Source: Rickettsiales bacterium (GTDB lineage: Bacteria > Pseudomonadota > Alphaproteobacteria > Rickettsiales > UBA1997). From it: a DNA stretch of 64,000 nucleotides. Where the stretch lies: contig JAITOR010000075.1 in NCBI GenBank assembly GCA_031289855.1, positions 9,746-73,745 on the forward strand. The letters run 5' to 3'. A model generated the notes under the pieces. The model did no database searches, was not told the DNA's origin, and saw nothing but the letters and a program-made list of their open reading frames with translations. Shown in pieces: positions 43,962-53,167 of the stretch (position 1 is its first letter; each line of letters begins with the position of its first letter). The position numbers and the translations under genes were made by a program.

Positions 43962-45969
43962 ACTTTTTTTTATTTTTAGTTTGTTTTGTGGCATTGTAAA
44001 TGCTACTAATGTTGAAAATTTATTTTATAACACAAACAAAGATATTAAATTGAAAATGGAATTCACCGAAAAAGATGAAAAAATTTTCAAAAATACATTA
44101 AAAATGATTGAAAAAAAAGATTTCCCTAAAGCATTGTCTTTGGCAAATTCTATGGAAAGTGAATATTTACGAGATGGTATGATAATTTATGTTTTGTGGC
44201 AAAAATACAAAATGATTGATAACGAGGATATAGATAACAATTTTGCTGATTTAATGGCTTTTATTGAAAGATATAAATATCTGCCAGATATAGAAAATTT
44301 AAAAAGAAATTTGGAAAATATGTATTTAAAGAGTGATATTTCGAATGAATATGTGGAAAACTATTTTAAAAACAATAAACCTATTAAAATTGAAACCGCA
44401 ATCAAACTATTAAAAAATGGAATTTTAACCAACCACATAAAAGTATTTAACGATTATGAATTGTATGGTGAAAATTTGGTATATTTTATAAATCTTTTTA
44501 AAGACAAGTTAAATACAAATGGATATGTAAATAAAATTGAATCCTTAATTTTGAATAAAAAATTTATTGATGCGAGATATATAATGAAATTTTTGAATAA
44601 AAACGATGCTTCTTTATATGAAACGATTATACAAATAAATACAACTCCAAAAAACTTTAATGAACTTTTAAAAGGAATATCATATTTTTCAAAAAGTAAT
44701 GAATTGTTATTGTATACAAAATTTATGTATTATCAAAAAAAAGGAGATAATGAAGAGGCAAAAAAATTGATAATGGAAGTGCCCCGAGATTCAAAGTTTA
44801 TTGATAAATGGTGGTATTATCAAAAATATTATGTTAGAGAGTATTTAAAGGACAAAGATTATGTTAAATCGTATTTTTTGGCAACAAATCAAAATTTAAA
44901 AAGAGGAACTATTGATTATGCAGAAGCAGAATGGTTAGCTGGTTGGGTTGCACTTGATTTTTTAAATGAAAAAGGATTAGCATACAAACATTTTAAAAAT
45001 TTGTTTGATAATGTATCGTATCCCGCAAGTAAAGCAAGAGCCGCATATTGGCTGGGTAGGGTGGATGAGGATATGGCAAATATAAAAAATGCTTTAAGAT
45101 GGTATGAAATTGGCACACAATTCTCTTTATATTATTATGGACAATTATCTTGGTATGCAAAAAACAGAATAACGCAAACAGCATCTTTAACTAATGAAAT
45201 GCCACTTCCAAAACAACCTACATTCACTCAAAATGAAGAAAACGATGCCATAAATAATGAAATTGCAGGATTAGCATATTTGGTGGCAAAAACCGGTGGA
45301 GAAAGAAAAATTTACATTGAACTTTTTAGAAGTGCAATAATTAGTGCAAAAAGCACTGGTGAAAAAGTTGCGATTTTTGAAATTGTAAAAAATATAAAAG
45401 ATGAAGTATTAATTACAAATATAGCAAAGTTTTTAGCGTATAGACAAATTTATTTTATAGATAATTTATTTCCAACTCTAACCATGATAAATTTAAAAAA
45501 CTCAAACTCACATTTAATACATGCAATCATAAAACAGGAAAGTGGATTTCATGTATTGGCTTCAAGTAGGGTTGGAGCAAGTGGATTTATGCAAATTATG
45601 CCGGCAACAGCAAAAATTTTAGCCAAACAATTAAAATTAAAATACAATAAAAAGCAATTACAAACAAATCCAATTTATAATATTTTGTTAGGTTCTCAAT
45701 ATATAAACTCATTAATTAGTCAGTTCGATGGATCGGAAGTCTTGGCAATTGCTTCATATAATGCTGGCCCTGGTGCTGTAAAACGATGGATTAGTAGGTA
45801 TGGGGATCCAAGAAAAATGACAGAAATTAGAGATATTGTGCGATGGATTGAAAGCATTGAATATAACGAAACAAGAGATTATGTGCAAAAAGTGGTTGAA
45901 AATGGTGTGGTGTATCAATATATAATTGGGAGTTGGGATGGTGTAGGGGGGGGATATCATGTGAAATAA
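43954..45969 (+). CDS. slt: Soluble lytic murein transglycosylase (Slt70-like)
   Basis: A ~671-aa exported muramidase that cleaves glycan strands to 1,6-anhydroMurNAc products. Signal peptide MLKLFFIFSLFCGIVNA, a long alpha-helical superhelix (residues ~20-500), then the lysozyme-like domain with catalytic Glu529 in IIKQESGF, ASSRVGASGFMQIMPATAK and the C-terminal SYNAGPGAVKRW. Start at 43954, whose ATG overlaps the preceding stop, rather than 43936. A hairpin terminator follows the stop by about 6 nt. Confidence 0.92.
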   Translation: MLKLFFIFSLFCGIVNATNVENLFYNTNKDIKLKMEFTEKDEKIFKNTLKMIEKKDFPKALSLANSMESEYLRDGMIIYVLWQKYKMIDNEDIDNNFADLMAFIERYKYLPDIENLKRNLENMYLKSDISNEYVENYFKNNKPIKIETAIKLLKNGILTNHIKVFNDYELYGENLVYFINLFKDKLNTNGYVNKIESLILNKKFIDARYIMKFLNKNDASLYETIIQINTTPKNFNELLKGISYFSKSNELLLYTKFMYYQKKGDNEEAKKLIMEVPRDSKFIDKWWYYQKYYVREYLKDKDYVKSYFLATNQNLKRGTIDYAEAEWLAGWVALDFLNEKGLAYKHFKNLFDNVSYPASKARAAYWLGRVDEDMANIKNALRWYEIGTQFSLYYYGQLSWYAKNRITQTASLTNEMPLPKQPTFTQNEENDAINNEIAGLAYLVAKTGGERKIYIELFRSAIISAKSTGEKVAIFEIVKNIKDEVLITNIAKFLAYRQIYFIDNLFPTLTMINLKNSNSHLIHAIIKQESGFHVLASSRVGASGFMQIMPATAKILAKQLKLKYNKKQLQTNPIYNILLGSQYINSLISQFDGSEVLAIASYNAGPGAVKRWISRYGDPRKMTEIRDIVRWIESIEYNETRDYVQKVVENGVVYQYIIGSWDGVGGGYHVK

Positions 45970-45996
45970 AAAACCCTCTTAAAAGAGGATTTTTTG
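45970..45996. terminator. Bidirectional intrinsic terminator
   Basis: CCTCT (45975-45979), loop TTAA (45980-45983), AGAGG (45984-45988), with A-runs before and T-runs after. It serves both slt (plus) and the solute-binding protein gene (minus). Confidence 0.8.
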
Positions 45997-46009
45997 TTAT
46001 TGTATAAAA

Positions 46010-46768
46010 CTATAAATGGAAATTCCATTTTTTTCTAATTTTAGCCAAAGTTCCATCTTTTTCTAAATCAACTATTGCTTGTAAAATCTTTTTTGCCAAT
46101 TTTGGATTTTTCTTTGTTATGGCAGATACGCCGGATGATGAAGAGAATTCTTCTGACAAGTTTTTCAATTGATTTGATCTTGTGCTTTTTTTCATGTAGT
46201 AAGCATTTACCACACTGTCATTCACCACAACATCAATCTTGTTTTGAATTAAAGACTCATACATAACTTCGGCTGAATCAAAAAATGCAAGTTTATCTTC
46301 ACCATACCTTTTGGCACCTTCTTCAGCAGCAAGAGTTCCTTGAACCACACCAATTTTAACATTTTTGCCATTTTTAACATCATCTTCGTTTTTTAAAGTT
46401 GTGTTATTTTTATTTATAATAGCGGTTAATCCACATTCCATAATAGGTTGAGATAAAGTAACTTTGTCTCTTTTCACGTCAGATTCATCAACCGTTACGA
46501 TTAAATCAATTTTTCCTGATGTGATGCCAACCAATGCTCCAGGATATTCAAGGTTTATAATATCTGCTTTTTCTCCAATTTTTTTTGAAATCGCATTTAT
46601 CACATCTACTTCAAAGCCTTCTAACTCTCCTTTTTCATTATAAATCGCAAATGGAGGGTATGAAGCATCTACTGCCGCACTAAATGCATTAGCATAATTA
46701 GGGTTAATAAACATTGATAAGATAGCACTTACCAAACATAAAAGAACAAAAACTACTTTTTTTTTCAT
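46010..46768 (-). CDS. Periplasmic amino-acid-binding protein (SBP family 3)
   Basis: A 252-aa solute-binding protein of an ABC importer. Signal peptide MKKKVVFVLLCLVSAILS, then family blocks DASYPPFAIYNEKGELEGFEVD, INAISKKIGEKADI, GITSGKIDLIV and VVQGTLAAEEGAKRY. It should bind a polar amino acid; the ligand is not predictable. No permease or ATPase is adjacent. Start at 46768, with AAGGAAAAG before the ATG. Confidence 0.9.
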   Translation of the reverse strand: MKKKVVFVLLCLVSAILSMFINPNYANAFSAAVDASYPPFAIYNEKGELEGFEVDVINAISKKIGEKADIINLEYPGALVGITSGKIDLIVTVDESDVKRDKVTLSQPIMECGLTAIINKNNTTLKNEDDVKNGKNVKIGVVQGTLAAEEGAKRYGEDKLAFFDSAEVMYESLIQNKIDVVVNDSVVNAYYMKKSTRSNQLKNLSEEFSSSSGVSAITKKNPKLAKKILQAIVDLEKDGTLAKIRKKWNFHL

Positions 46769-46874
46769 TTCTTTTCCTTTACCAATAAAAATTAACAAAA
46801 TAATACATTATAATTAAAATAAAATTTTAATATATGGTTATTAAAAATCATTTTTTTAATAATGCAAATTAAAA

Positions 46875-46903
46875 TTGACTTTTAATATTATTATTGTTAG
46901 AAT
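46875..46903 (+). promoter_or_regulatory. Promoter of the MBOAT gene
   Basis: TTGACT (46875-46880), 17-nt spacer, TAGAAT (46898-46903), 15 nt before the ATG at 46919. The predicted leader is about 9 nt with no Shine-Dalgarno. Confidence 0.55.
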
Positions 46904-46918
46904 ACGATTAATTAAATT

Positions 46919-48388
46919 ATGTTTTGTGATTTTATGTCATTTGTTATTCCCACATTTTTGTTTATTTTTTTACCATTTTTGGCAGTTTTTAATTTGTTAG
47001 TTAATGTGCGAGTCGGTAAAAATAACAATGCAATTGTAAAAAATAAGTTTTTGTATTACTTGACATATTTTAAAATATCAGTGTCAAACACAACAAAAAT
47101 TCAAAATTTTTTATTATTTGTAGCGAATTTGCTTTTTTATGCTTTTTCTGATTTAAGAATGTTAAATTTTGTAATTCCACTTGCTTTTGTAACATTTGCT
47201 GGTGGCGTTCTTATTGAAAAAATAAAATTTAAAAAAACAACAACTCTATTTTTTGTTTTGATGAATACTATAATTTTATCATTCTTTAAATATTGGAAGT
47301 TGGATGGAGTAATTGCTCCAATTGGAATTTCTTTTATTTACTTTAAATTAGTATCTTATCTTGTTGATATTTATTATAAAAAAATAAAGGCAACAAATGA
47401 TTTTTATAACTTCTTGCAATATATAATGTTTTTTCCACAAGTTTTAATGGGGCCTATTCAACGATATAATGACTTTAATAAAGAATTACAAAGTAGAAGG
47501 ATTACTTTTGATGAATCTATTATTGGGGTTAAAAGATTTGTTTTTGGCCTTGCAAAAAAAATACTTATTGCTGATGTATTGGGGGAGGTTGTGAATAAAA
47601 TTTTTGCTTTACAGGTCGTAGATTTTAATACACATATTGCTTGGTTGGGTGCTATTTTTTATACTTTTCAACTTTATTACGATTTTTCTGGTTTCACTGA
47701 TATGTCAATTGGTGTAGCAAAAATATTTGGTTTTAATAATATACCTGAAAATTTTGATTATCCATACTTGTCAAAATCTATAACGGAATTTTGGAGAAAG
47801 TGGCACATAACACTTGGTTCGTGGTTTAGAGATTATGTATATATACCACTTGGGGGCAACAAAGTTAGTAAATTTAGAATGTATGTAAATCTTTGGATTG
47901 TATTTTTATTGACTGGTATATGGCATGGACAAGGAATATTTTCATTAGATATTTTACATTCTGGAATTTGGATTTTTGTTGTATGGGGAATATGGCATGG
48001 ATTTTTCAATTGTATTGAAAAAGTAACAGGATGGAATAAACCGAAAGAAAGAAAAATAATGTCCGCAATTCAACACATTTACTGCCTTCTTGTTGTAATG
48101 TTTGGTTGGGTTATTTTTAGAAGCAAAGATTTAGAATATGCTTTTGATTATTTAAAAAATATGTTTGGTGTATTAAAAATAAATTCACAGTTTGCAAACT
48201 GGTATTATATAGATAGAGTTAGTTTGTTGACATTAGCGGTGGCGATTTTATGTTCTTTTCCTGTGTTTAAAAAATGGAAAGAAGGAAGTAATTTGTTGAT
48301 TAACATATGGATAGTCATACTATTGATTGTGAGTGTTGCATTTGTATCTGCGAATACATATCAAAGTTTTTTATATTTTCAATTTTAA
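46919..48388 (+). CDS. MBOAT-family O-acyltransferase (AlgI/PatA-like)
   Basis: A 489-aa multi-span inner-membrane acyltransferase. Ten or more hydrophobic helices; family motifs GPIQRYNDFNKEL, YDFSGFTDMSIG, FWRKWHITLGSWFRDYVYIPLGG and the catalytic His336 in TGIWHGQG. AlgI-type proteins pass acyl groups to a periplasmic SGNH partner that acetylates a polysaccharide; no algJ/algX or SGNH gene is nearby. Together with the DUF4422 gene downstream it suggests surface glycan modification. Confidence 0.9.
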   Translation: MFCDFMSFVIPTFLFIFLPFLAVFNLLVNVRVGKNNNAIVKNKFLYYLTYFKISVSNTTKIQNFLLFVANLLFYAFSDLRMLNFVIPLAFVTFAGGVLIEKIKFKKTTTLFFVLMNTIILSFFKYWKLDGVIAPIGISFIYFKLVSYLVDIYYKKIKATNDFYNFLQYIMFFPQVLMGPIQRYNDFNKELQSRRITFDESIIGVKRFVFGLAKKILIADVLGEVVNKIFALQVVDFNTHIAWLGAIFYTFQLYYDFSGFTDMSIGVAKIFGFNNIPENFDYPYLSKSITEFWRKWHITLGSWFRDYVYIPLGGNKVSKFRMYVNLWIVFLLTGIWHGQGIFSLDILHSGIWIFVVWGIWHGFFNCIEKVTGWNKPKERKIMSAIQHIYCLLVVMFGWVIFRSKDLEYAFDYLKNMFGVLKINSQFANWYYIDRVSLLTLAVAILCSFPVFKKWKEGSNLLINIWIVILLIVSVAFVSANTYQSFLYFQF

Positions 48389-48396
48389 TACTCATT

Positions 48397-48492
48397 ATGT
48401 TATTTGCTTTTTTTTATTCAAACATTGTTTTATTGCGACTTGTAGAGGTAAATTCCCCCCATAAGAGAGAGAGAGAGAGAGAGAGAGAGTAA
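48397..48492 (+). CDS. Small ORF containing the (AG)13 tract
   Basis: A 31-codon ORF opening MLFAFFYSNIVLLRLVEV that runs into the AG tract, read as alternating Arg-Glu, and stops at TAA just after it (48490-48492). With one more AG unit the frame would instead stay open to a TGA at 48563-48565 that overlaps the ATG of the DUF4422 gene. Coding status is uncertain; it is listed for the regulatory possibility. Confidence 0.3.
   Translation: MLFAFFYSNIVLLRLVEVNSPHKRERERERE
48464..48489 (+). repeat. (AG)13 dinucleotide microsatellite
   Basis: Thirteen perfect AG units, preceded by CCCCCCATA. It lies 75 nt after the MBOAT gene stop and 73 nt before the DUF4422 start. Such tracts change length by slipped-strand mispairing. 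No comparable dinucleotide run was noticed elsewhere in the window. Confidence 0.95.
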
Positions 48493-48561
48493 ATACACAC
48501 TTTTTCCCCATCCTTTTTCTCTTCTTCCTCCTCCCATGTTTTTTAGAATAGTGGGGTATAT

Positions 48562-49560
48562 ATGAATAAAATATTGCTCAATTTATGTTCCATTTTTATA
48601 ATAAAAAAGAAAAAAAGAGAGTATTTTAAAATAAGATACAAAAATAAAACTTTATTAAGTTGTTTTTGTCCAAAAAAAATTTCGAACATGATTGATAAAA
48701 TAAATAGAATAGACAATATTGACACAAATAATAGATATAATCGTATAAACATACAAACCAATAGGGATTATTCCATAGAAGGTTGGAAATATGATAATCC
48801 ATTGGATAAAACGAAATATGATATAAAAATTATCATTACTTATCACAGACCAGCATTTTTGTTTCAACATAAAGTTTTGCTTCCTATACATGGTGGTAGG
48901 GATATAAAAGACAATAATATTATAAAAAGTGGTGCTGGAGAATTTATAAAAAGCGAACAATCGATAAAATGGCTGCAAGATAATATGATTGGTGATAACA
49001 CGGGAGACAATATTTCTTATATGAATAAAAATATAAGCATTGAGTCATCCTTGTATTGGGTTTGGAAACATTATGATGAGATTGGAAATCCAGCCTATAT
49101 TGGTAATTTTCATTTTAGGAAATTATTTCCATTTAGTGCCTTACATGATTATGCAATTTATGATTTAATCTTGCCTATTAAAAGACAAACTGGAAAAGGA
49201 TGTGATCTTTTAAATGAAATAAATGAAATCACAATGAATATTATAAAAAAACACTCACCAGAATTAGTTGAAGAGATAAGAAAATGGTATTTAAAAGAAG
49301 CGAAAGACATTTATTATGATGAGATGTATATAATGACAAAAAAATTGTTTTTTGAATATTGTGAATGGATTTTTCCAATTATATTTGATTTATACGAAGT
49401 TACAACAAAACAAAAAATACAAATTTGCTCTTGGGATATCAAAGGAGATGTGAGGCAAGTCGCTTGGGTTGTTGAAAGATTGACGGGCTGGTGGTTGTGG
49501 AAAAAAACACAAGATAAAAATATCAAATACAAAGAAATGCCCATAGTTATTATTGAATAG
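48562..49560 (+). CDS. DUF4422 glycosyltransferase-like protein, paralog 2
   Basis: A 332-aa paralog of the 35901-36875 protein. DUF4422 blocks: IKIIITYHRPAFLFQHKVLL, PIHGGRD, NTGDNISYMN, YWVWKHYDEIGNPAYIGNFH and AWVVERLTGWWLW. The N-terminal ~60 residues are variable and basic, without a clear membrane helix, unlike paralog 1. No Shine-Dalgarno is obvious before the ATG. It lies just downstream of the AG microsatellite and may be phase variable. Probable role: sugar addition to a surface polysaccharide. Confidence 0.8.
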   Translation: MNKILLNLCSIFIIKKKKREYFKIRYKNKTLLSCFCPKKISNMIDKINRIDNIDTNNRYNRINIQTNRDYSIEGWKYDNPLDKTKYDIKIIITYHRPAFLFQHKVLLPIHGGRDIKDNNIIKSGAGEFIKSEQSIKWLQDNMIGDNTGDNISYMNKNISIESSLYWVWKHYDEIGNPAYIGNFHFRKLFPFSALHDYAIYDLILPIKRQTGKGCDLLNEINEITMNIIKKHSPELVEEIRKWYLKEAKDIYYDEMYIMTKKLFFEYCEWIFPIIFDLYEVTTKQKIQICSWDIKGDVRQVAWVVERLTGWWLWKKTQDKNIKYKEMPIVIIE

Positions 49561-49703
49561 TTTTGTGTTGTTTTCTTTGTGTTTCATTTATGTTAAAAAT
49601 TCTTATGACTTATGTTGTATAAACATACTTTACTATTTTTTTTATTTTTAATATTAATCACTTCTTTTTGTCAAGTTGGTAGGAATTCACACATTAACTA
49701 TTG

Positions 49704-49734
49704 AATAAATTTAATATTTTTTATTAAATTTATT
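49704..49734. terminator. 13-bp AT-only hairpin between convergent genes
   Basis: AATAAATTTAATA (49704-49716), loop TTTTT, TATTAAATTTATT (49722-49734): a perfect 13-bp inverted repeat between the ends of the DUF4422 gene (plus) and rplS (minus). It lacks GC pairs and may be a weak terminator or mRNA 3'-end protector. The rest of 49561-49833 shows nothing recognisable. Confidence 0.4.
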
Positions 49735-49833
49735 GCATTGGAATACCACATCACATACATCACCATCATTCATTAAAATTAATTGGCTATGTTTTTGAGA
49801 AAATAAAAATCGCATTTTTAAATATATTACACC

Positions 49834-50238
49834 CTATTCTGTAATTGCAACGCTTTTTTTTCCAAGTTTTGTCAAGTCTTCTTTAATTCTGGCACTTTTT
49901 CCTGTTAAATCTCGTAAATAATAAAGTTTTGCTTTATTTACAATGCCACTCTTTACAACTTTAATTTCTTCCACCAATGGAGAATGAAATTGAAATTTTC
50001 TTTCAACACCAATTCCAGCACTTATTTTTCTTACCACAAATGTGGCATTAAAATTTTTTGCATCCTTACTTTTTGCGAGCACTGTTCCTTCGAAATTTTG
50101 AAGTCTTGTGTTTGCTCCTTCAGTAATTCTGTATCCAACTGATATAGTGTCGCCAACATTGAACTCTATAAATTTTTTTGCATTTTCAGCAATTTTTTGC
50201 TTTTTTGCATTGTTAAACTTTTCTACTAAATTTACCAT
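49834..50238 (-). CDS. rplS: 50S ribosomal protein L19
   Basis: L19 (134 aa) sits at the subunit interface. FNVGDTISVGYRI, QNFEGTVLAKSK, TFVVRKISAGIGVERKFQFHSP and KAKLYYLRDLTGKSARIKE are diagnostic. Start at 50238 with AAGGAGAA upstream; a longer frame only overlaps rplQ antisense-wise. It follows rplQ directly; in most bacteria rplS is instead grouped with rpsP-rimM-trmD. Confidence 0.95.
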   Translation of the reverse strand: MVNLVEKFNNAKKQKIAENAKKFIEFNVGDTISVGYRITEGANTRLQNFEGTVLAKSKDAKNFNATFVVRKISAGIGVERKFQFHSPLVEEIKVVKSGIVNKAKLYYLRDLTGKSARIKEDLTKLGKKSVAITE

Positions 50239-50254
50239 AATACATTTCTCCTTA

Positions 50255-50617
50255 TTATTTTTCTGGTCTATCAACAAATTCAATAATTGCCATTGGGGCA
50301 GCATCACCAGTTCTAAAACCATATTTCAAAACTCTTGTATAACCACCACTTCTATTGGTAAATCTTTTGGCAATTTCAAACAATTTGTTCACCACATCAT
50401 TGTCTCTCAATACAGCCAACGCTCTTCGTCTGTCTGCCAGTGTTCCTTTTTTACCCAATGTAATCAATTTTTCCACCACAGGTCTTAAATCTTTTGCCCT
50501 TGGTAAAGTTGTCTTAATTTGTTCGCTCTTGATTAAAGAAGCTGATAAATTTTGCAACATTGATTTTCTATGTGCACTTGGCATATTAAATTTTCTACCA
50601 CTCATTCCATGTCTCAT
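50255..50617 (-). CDS. rplQ: 50S ribosomal protein L17
   Basis: L17 (120 aa) lines the exit of the nascent-peptide tunnel. [20 protein letters not shown] and [22 protein letters not shown] match the family, with the C-terminal [23 protein letters not shown]. Position after rpoA is standard. Confidence 0.97.
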   Translation of the reverse strand: MRHGMSGRKFNMPSAHRKSMLQNLSASLIKSEQIKTTLPRAKDLRPVVEKLITLGKKGTLADRRRALAVLRDNDVVNKLFEIAKRFTNRSGGYTRVLKYGFRTGDAAPMAIIEFVDRPEK

Positions 50618-50626
50618 TTTTTTCTC

Positions 50627-51628
50627 CTATTTATTTTTATCTTCAATAATTTTTTCCCAGTTTGGAATTATAGTACCAAAACTCAATCCCAACGATTTTA
50701 AAGTTTCCTTTATTTCAGTTAATGATTTTTTACCAAAATTTGGTAAATTTGTCATTTCTGATTCCTGTTTTTGAATTAAATCACCAATGCAATTTATATC
50801 CATGGCTTTTAAACAATTAAAACTTCTAACCGATAAATCAATATCCTCAATCTTTTTTAAGAATGAAGGATTTATTTCATTTTTTTTATCAGTGGCTTCG
50901 ACTTTTTTAACTTTCTTTTCAAAATCATTAAATTTAGTAAATATATCTAATTGAGATTGTAAAATTTTAGCTCCGAATGAAATTGTTTCCAACGGATCAA
51001 TCGTCTTTTTTGTTTTTACTTTCAATTCCAACATATCGTAATTAATTTTATTTCCTTGTCTTGCATCAGTAACTTTGTAAGATACATTTTCAACTAAATT
51101 AAATAGAGAATCAATCTTAATTACACCAGCCTCTTTTACACTATCAGTGAAAGATGCAGGTTGATAACCAATTCCATATTCTGCCACCATTTCCGCTTCA
51201 AAAGATATGCCACTTTTTTCAATATTACATATCACAAAATCCCTATTAAGAATCTCACCACCATTTTCAATTTTAATATCCCTTGCCAATACTTCACCTT
51301 TTTCATGCACTTTAATAACTAATTTTGATGGAGTGGTTGTTTCTTTTGTAAAAAGAATGTTTTTTATATTCATTATTATTTCATAAACATCCTCTCTAAT
51401 ACCTTCAATTGTATCATATTCATGAAACACACCATTGATTTTGACTGATGTTACTGCAAAACCACCAATTGAACTTAATAATACTCGTCTTAAAGCATTT
51501 CCTAATGTAATACCATATCCTTTTTCCAATGGTTTCGCTATAAAAATTGCCTCAGTATCACTTATTTTTTTAATTTCAACTTCGGGAGTATTTATCAAAT
51601 TGTTCCAATTATTTTGTAAATTAACCAT
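50627..51628 (-). CDS. rpoA: RNA polymerase alpha subunit
   Basis: Alpha (333 aa) nucleates RNA polymerase assembly. N-terminal dimerisation domain: FIAKPLEKGYGITLGNALRRVLLSS; C-terminal DNA/activator-binding domain: LSVRSFNCLKAMDINCIGDLIQKQE, followed by LPNFGKKSLTEIKE. The linker is short and Lys-rich. Order rpsM-rpsK-rpoA-rplQ is the normal alpha operon. Confidence 0.98.
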   Translation of the reverse strand: MVNLQNNWNNLINTPEVEIKKISDTEAIFIAKPLEKGYGITLGNALRRVLLSSIGGFAVTSVKINGVFHEYDTIEGIREDVYEIIMNIKNILFTKETTTPSKLVIKVHEKGEVLARDIKIENGGEILNRDFVICNIEKSGISFEAEMVAEYGIGYQPASFTDSVKEAGVIKIDSLFNLVENVSYKVTDARQGNKINYDMLELKVKTKKTIDPLETISFGAKILQSQLDIFTKFNDFEKKVKKVEATDKKNEINPSFLKKIEDIDLSVRSFNCLKAMDINCIGDLIQKQESEMTNLPNFGKKSLTEIKETLKSLGLSFGTIIPNWEKIIEDKNK

Positions 51629-51649
51629 ACTTTAATCCTTTTAATATTA

Positions 51650-52054
51650 TTAAACCCTTCTTCTTTTTGGTGCTCTACAACCATTGTGTGGAAGATGTGT
51701 TAAATCTTCAATACTTGTAACCACAATATTGCTACCCAAAAGAATTCTCAAAGCAGATTCTCTACCTACTCCACCACCCAACACTTGTACCTTTGCAGTT
51801 TGTAAGCCACATTCTTTTGCTTTTTCAACTGCTTCATTTGTGGCTACTTGTGCGGCATATGGAGTTGATTTTTTTGAACCCCTAAAACCCATTTTTCCAG
51901 CAGATGACCAAGATATAACATTACCTTGTGTATCAGCAACTGAAACGATCGTATTGTTAAATGATGCTTGAATTGAAATTATTCCTGCAAGGACATTTCT
52001 TTTCTTTTTTGCAATCTTTTTAACATTCGCTTTACTATTTTTTGTATTTTCCAT
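51650..52054 (-). CDS. rpsK: 30S ribosomal protein S11
   Basis: S11 (134 aa) on the platform of the small subunit. [39 protein letters not shown] and the C-terminal [18 protein letters not shown] are diagnostic. 8 nt downstream of rpsM. Confidence 0.98.
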   Translation of the reverse strand: MENTKNSKANVKKIAKKKRNVLAGIISIQASFNNTIVSVADTQGNVISWSSAGKMGFRGSKKSTPYAAQVATNEAVEKAKECGLQTAKVQVLGGGVGRESALRILLGSNIVVTSIEDLTHLPHNGCRAPKRRRV

Positions 52055-52062
52055 ATATTTAC

Positions 52063-52482
52063 CTAACCTTTTTTACCAACAACAAGTTTTTTACCAGCAA
52101 TTGCCACTGCCTTACCCTTTTTAGTTCTGCCATTAGAATGTGTTCTTTGACCTCTTACAGGCAATTTCTTCACATGTCTAATACCTTTATAACAACCTAA
52201 ATCGATAAGCCTCTTAATGGCTGATTGTGATTTTCTTCTTAAATCACCCTCCACGAGCAAGACTACATTTCCGTTAGAATTAGCATCGCCTTCGCCTTGT
52301 TTAACTATTAAATTTCTAACTTTCGTTAGAGTTGTTTCATCTACTTCAGGAGTTCTTAATTTTGCATCAATATTCAATTCTTTGCATATTTTTTCTGCTC
52401 TAGTCCTTCCTACACCATAAATGTATGTTAACGCTATAACAAATCTCTTGTTTAAAGGCACATTAACACCTGCTATTCTCAC
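52063..52482 (-). CDS. rpsM: 30S ribosomal protein S13
   Basis: S13 (139 aa) contacts tRNA and the subunit bridge. [24 protein letters not shown] opens the family domain; the C-terminus has [21 protein letters not shown] and a basic tail. The GTG at 52482 is chosen because it starts the family sequence and GAGGTG lies upstream, overlapping the end of adk; the GTG at 52500 would add six unconserved residues. Confidence 0.94.
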   Translation of the reverse strand: MRIAGVNVPLNKRFVIALTYIYGVGRTRAEKICKELNIDAKLRTPEVDETTLTKVRNLIVKQGEGDANSNGNVVLLVEGDLRRKSQSAIKRLIDLGCYKGIRHVKKLPVRGQRTHSNGRTKKGKAVAIAGKKLVVGKKG

Positions 52483-52489
52483 TACCAAA

Positions 52490-53164
52490 TTACACCTCAC
52501 TATTGTTGTTAGTAATATTCAAGATACTCTTGATTTCTTGATTTATACTTTTTAAATCTTTTACACTATCAATAAAAAAAGTCAAATTATTTTTTGCATA
52601 AAAATAAGTTATGTCGCAAATATTTGAATTGTAAATCTTATTTCTCTTTATAATAGAATCGATTTCACTATCATCCACCCTGCTGATTAACTTATCTCCA
52701 CATACATCACACACATCACTAATCATTGGTCGTTTTGTGAGTAAATTATAAGTTGCACCACATTTGCCGCAACTTACTCTGTTCCTAATTCTATTAATCA
52801 AAACCATTTCATCCAAATTGAATATAAAAACTTTTTTTAAATCAATTACTGGATATTTTATTAAATATTTACTGGCCAATTCTGCTTGATTTAGCGTTCG
52901 TGGAAAGCCATCGATAATTATTTTATTTTCTGGTATTCTTTTCATTTCATTGGAACATAATTTTAAAATTATCTCATCGGACACTAATGAGCCTTTATCA
53001 ATTAAACCTTGAATTTGTTTACCAATAGTGCTTCCTTTTTCTACTTCTTTTCTTAACAAATGACCAGTTGAAAAAGATGTGTAACCATACTCTTTTAATA
53101 ATTCCGCTTGAGTTCCTTTGCCACTTCCTGGAGGCCCTAAAAAAATTATAACTTCTTTTGTCAT
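52490..53164 (-). CDS. adk: Adenylate kinase
   Basis: Adk (224 aa) equilibrates ATP, ADP and AMP. P-loop FLGPPGSGKGTQ, AMP-binding TGHLLRKEV, IIDGFPRTLNQAE, and a zinc-type lid with CGKCGATYN and CDVCG (four Cys). The lid cysteines are the zinc-binding form also common in alphaproteobacteria. Its start is 3 nt after the secY stop. Confidence 0.96.
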   Translation of the reverse strand: MTKEVIIFLGPPGSGKGTQAELLKEYGYTSFSTGHLLRKEVEKGSTIGKQIQGLIDKGSLVSDEIILKLCSNEMKRIPENKIIIDGFPRTLNQAELASKYLIKYPVIDLKKVFIFNLDEMVLINRIRNRVSCGKCGATYNLLTKRPMISDVCDVCGDKLISRVDDSEIDSIIKRNKIYNSNICDITYFYAKNNLTFFIDSVKDLKSINQEIKSILNITNNNSEV

Positions 53165-53167
53165 ATT

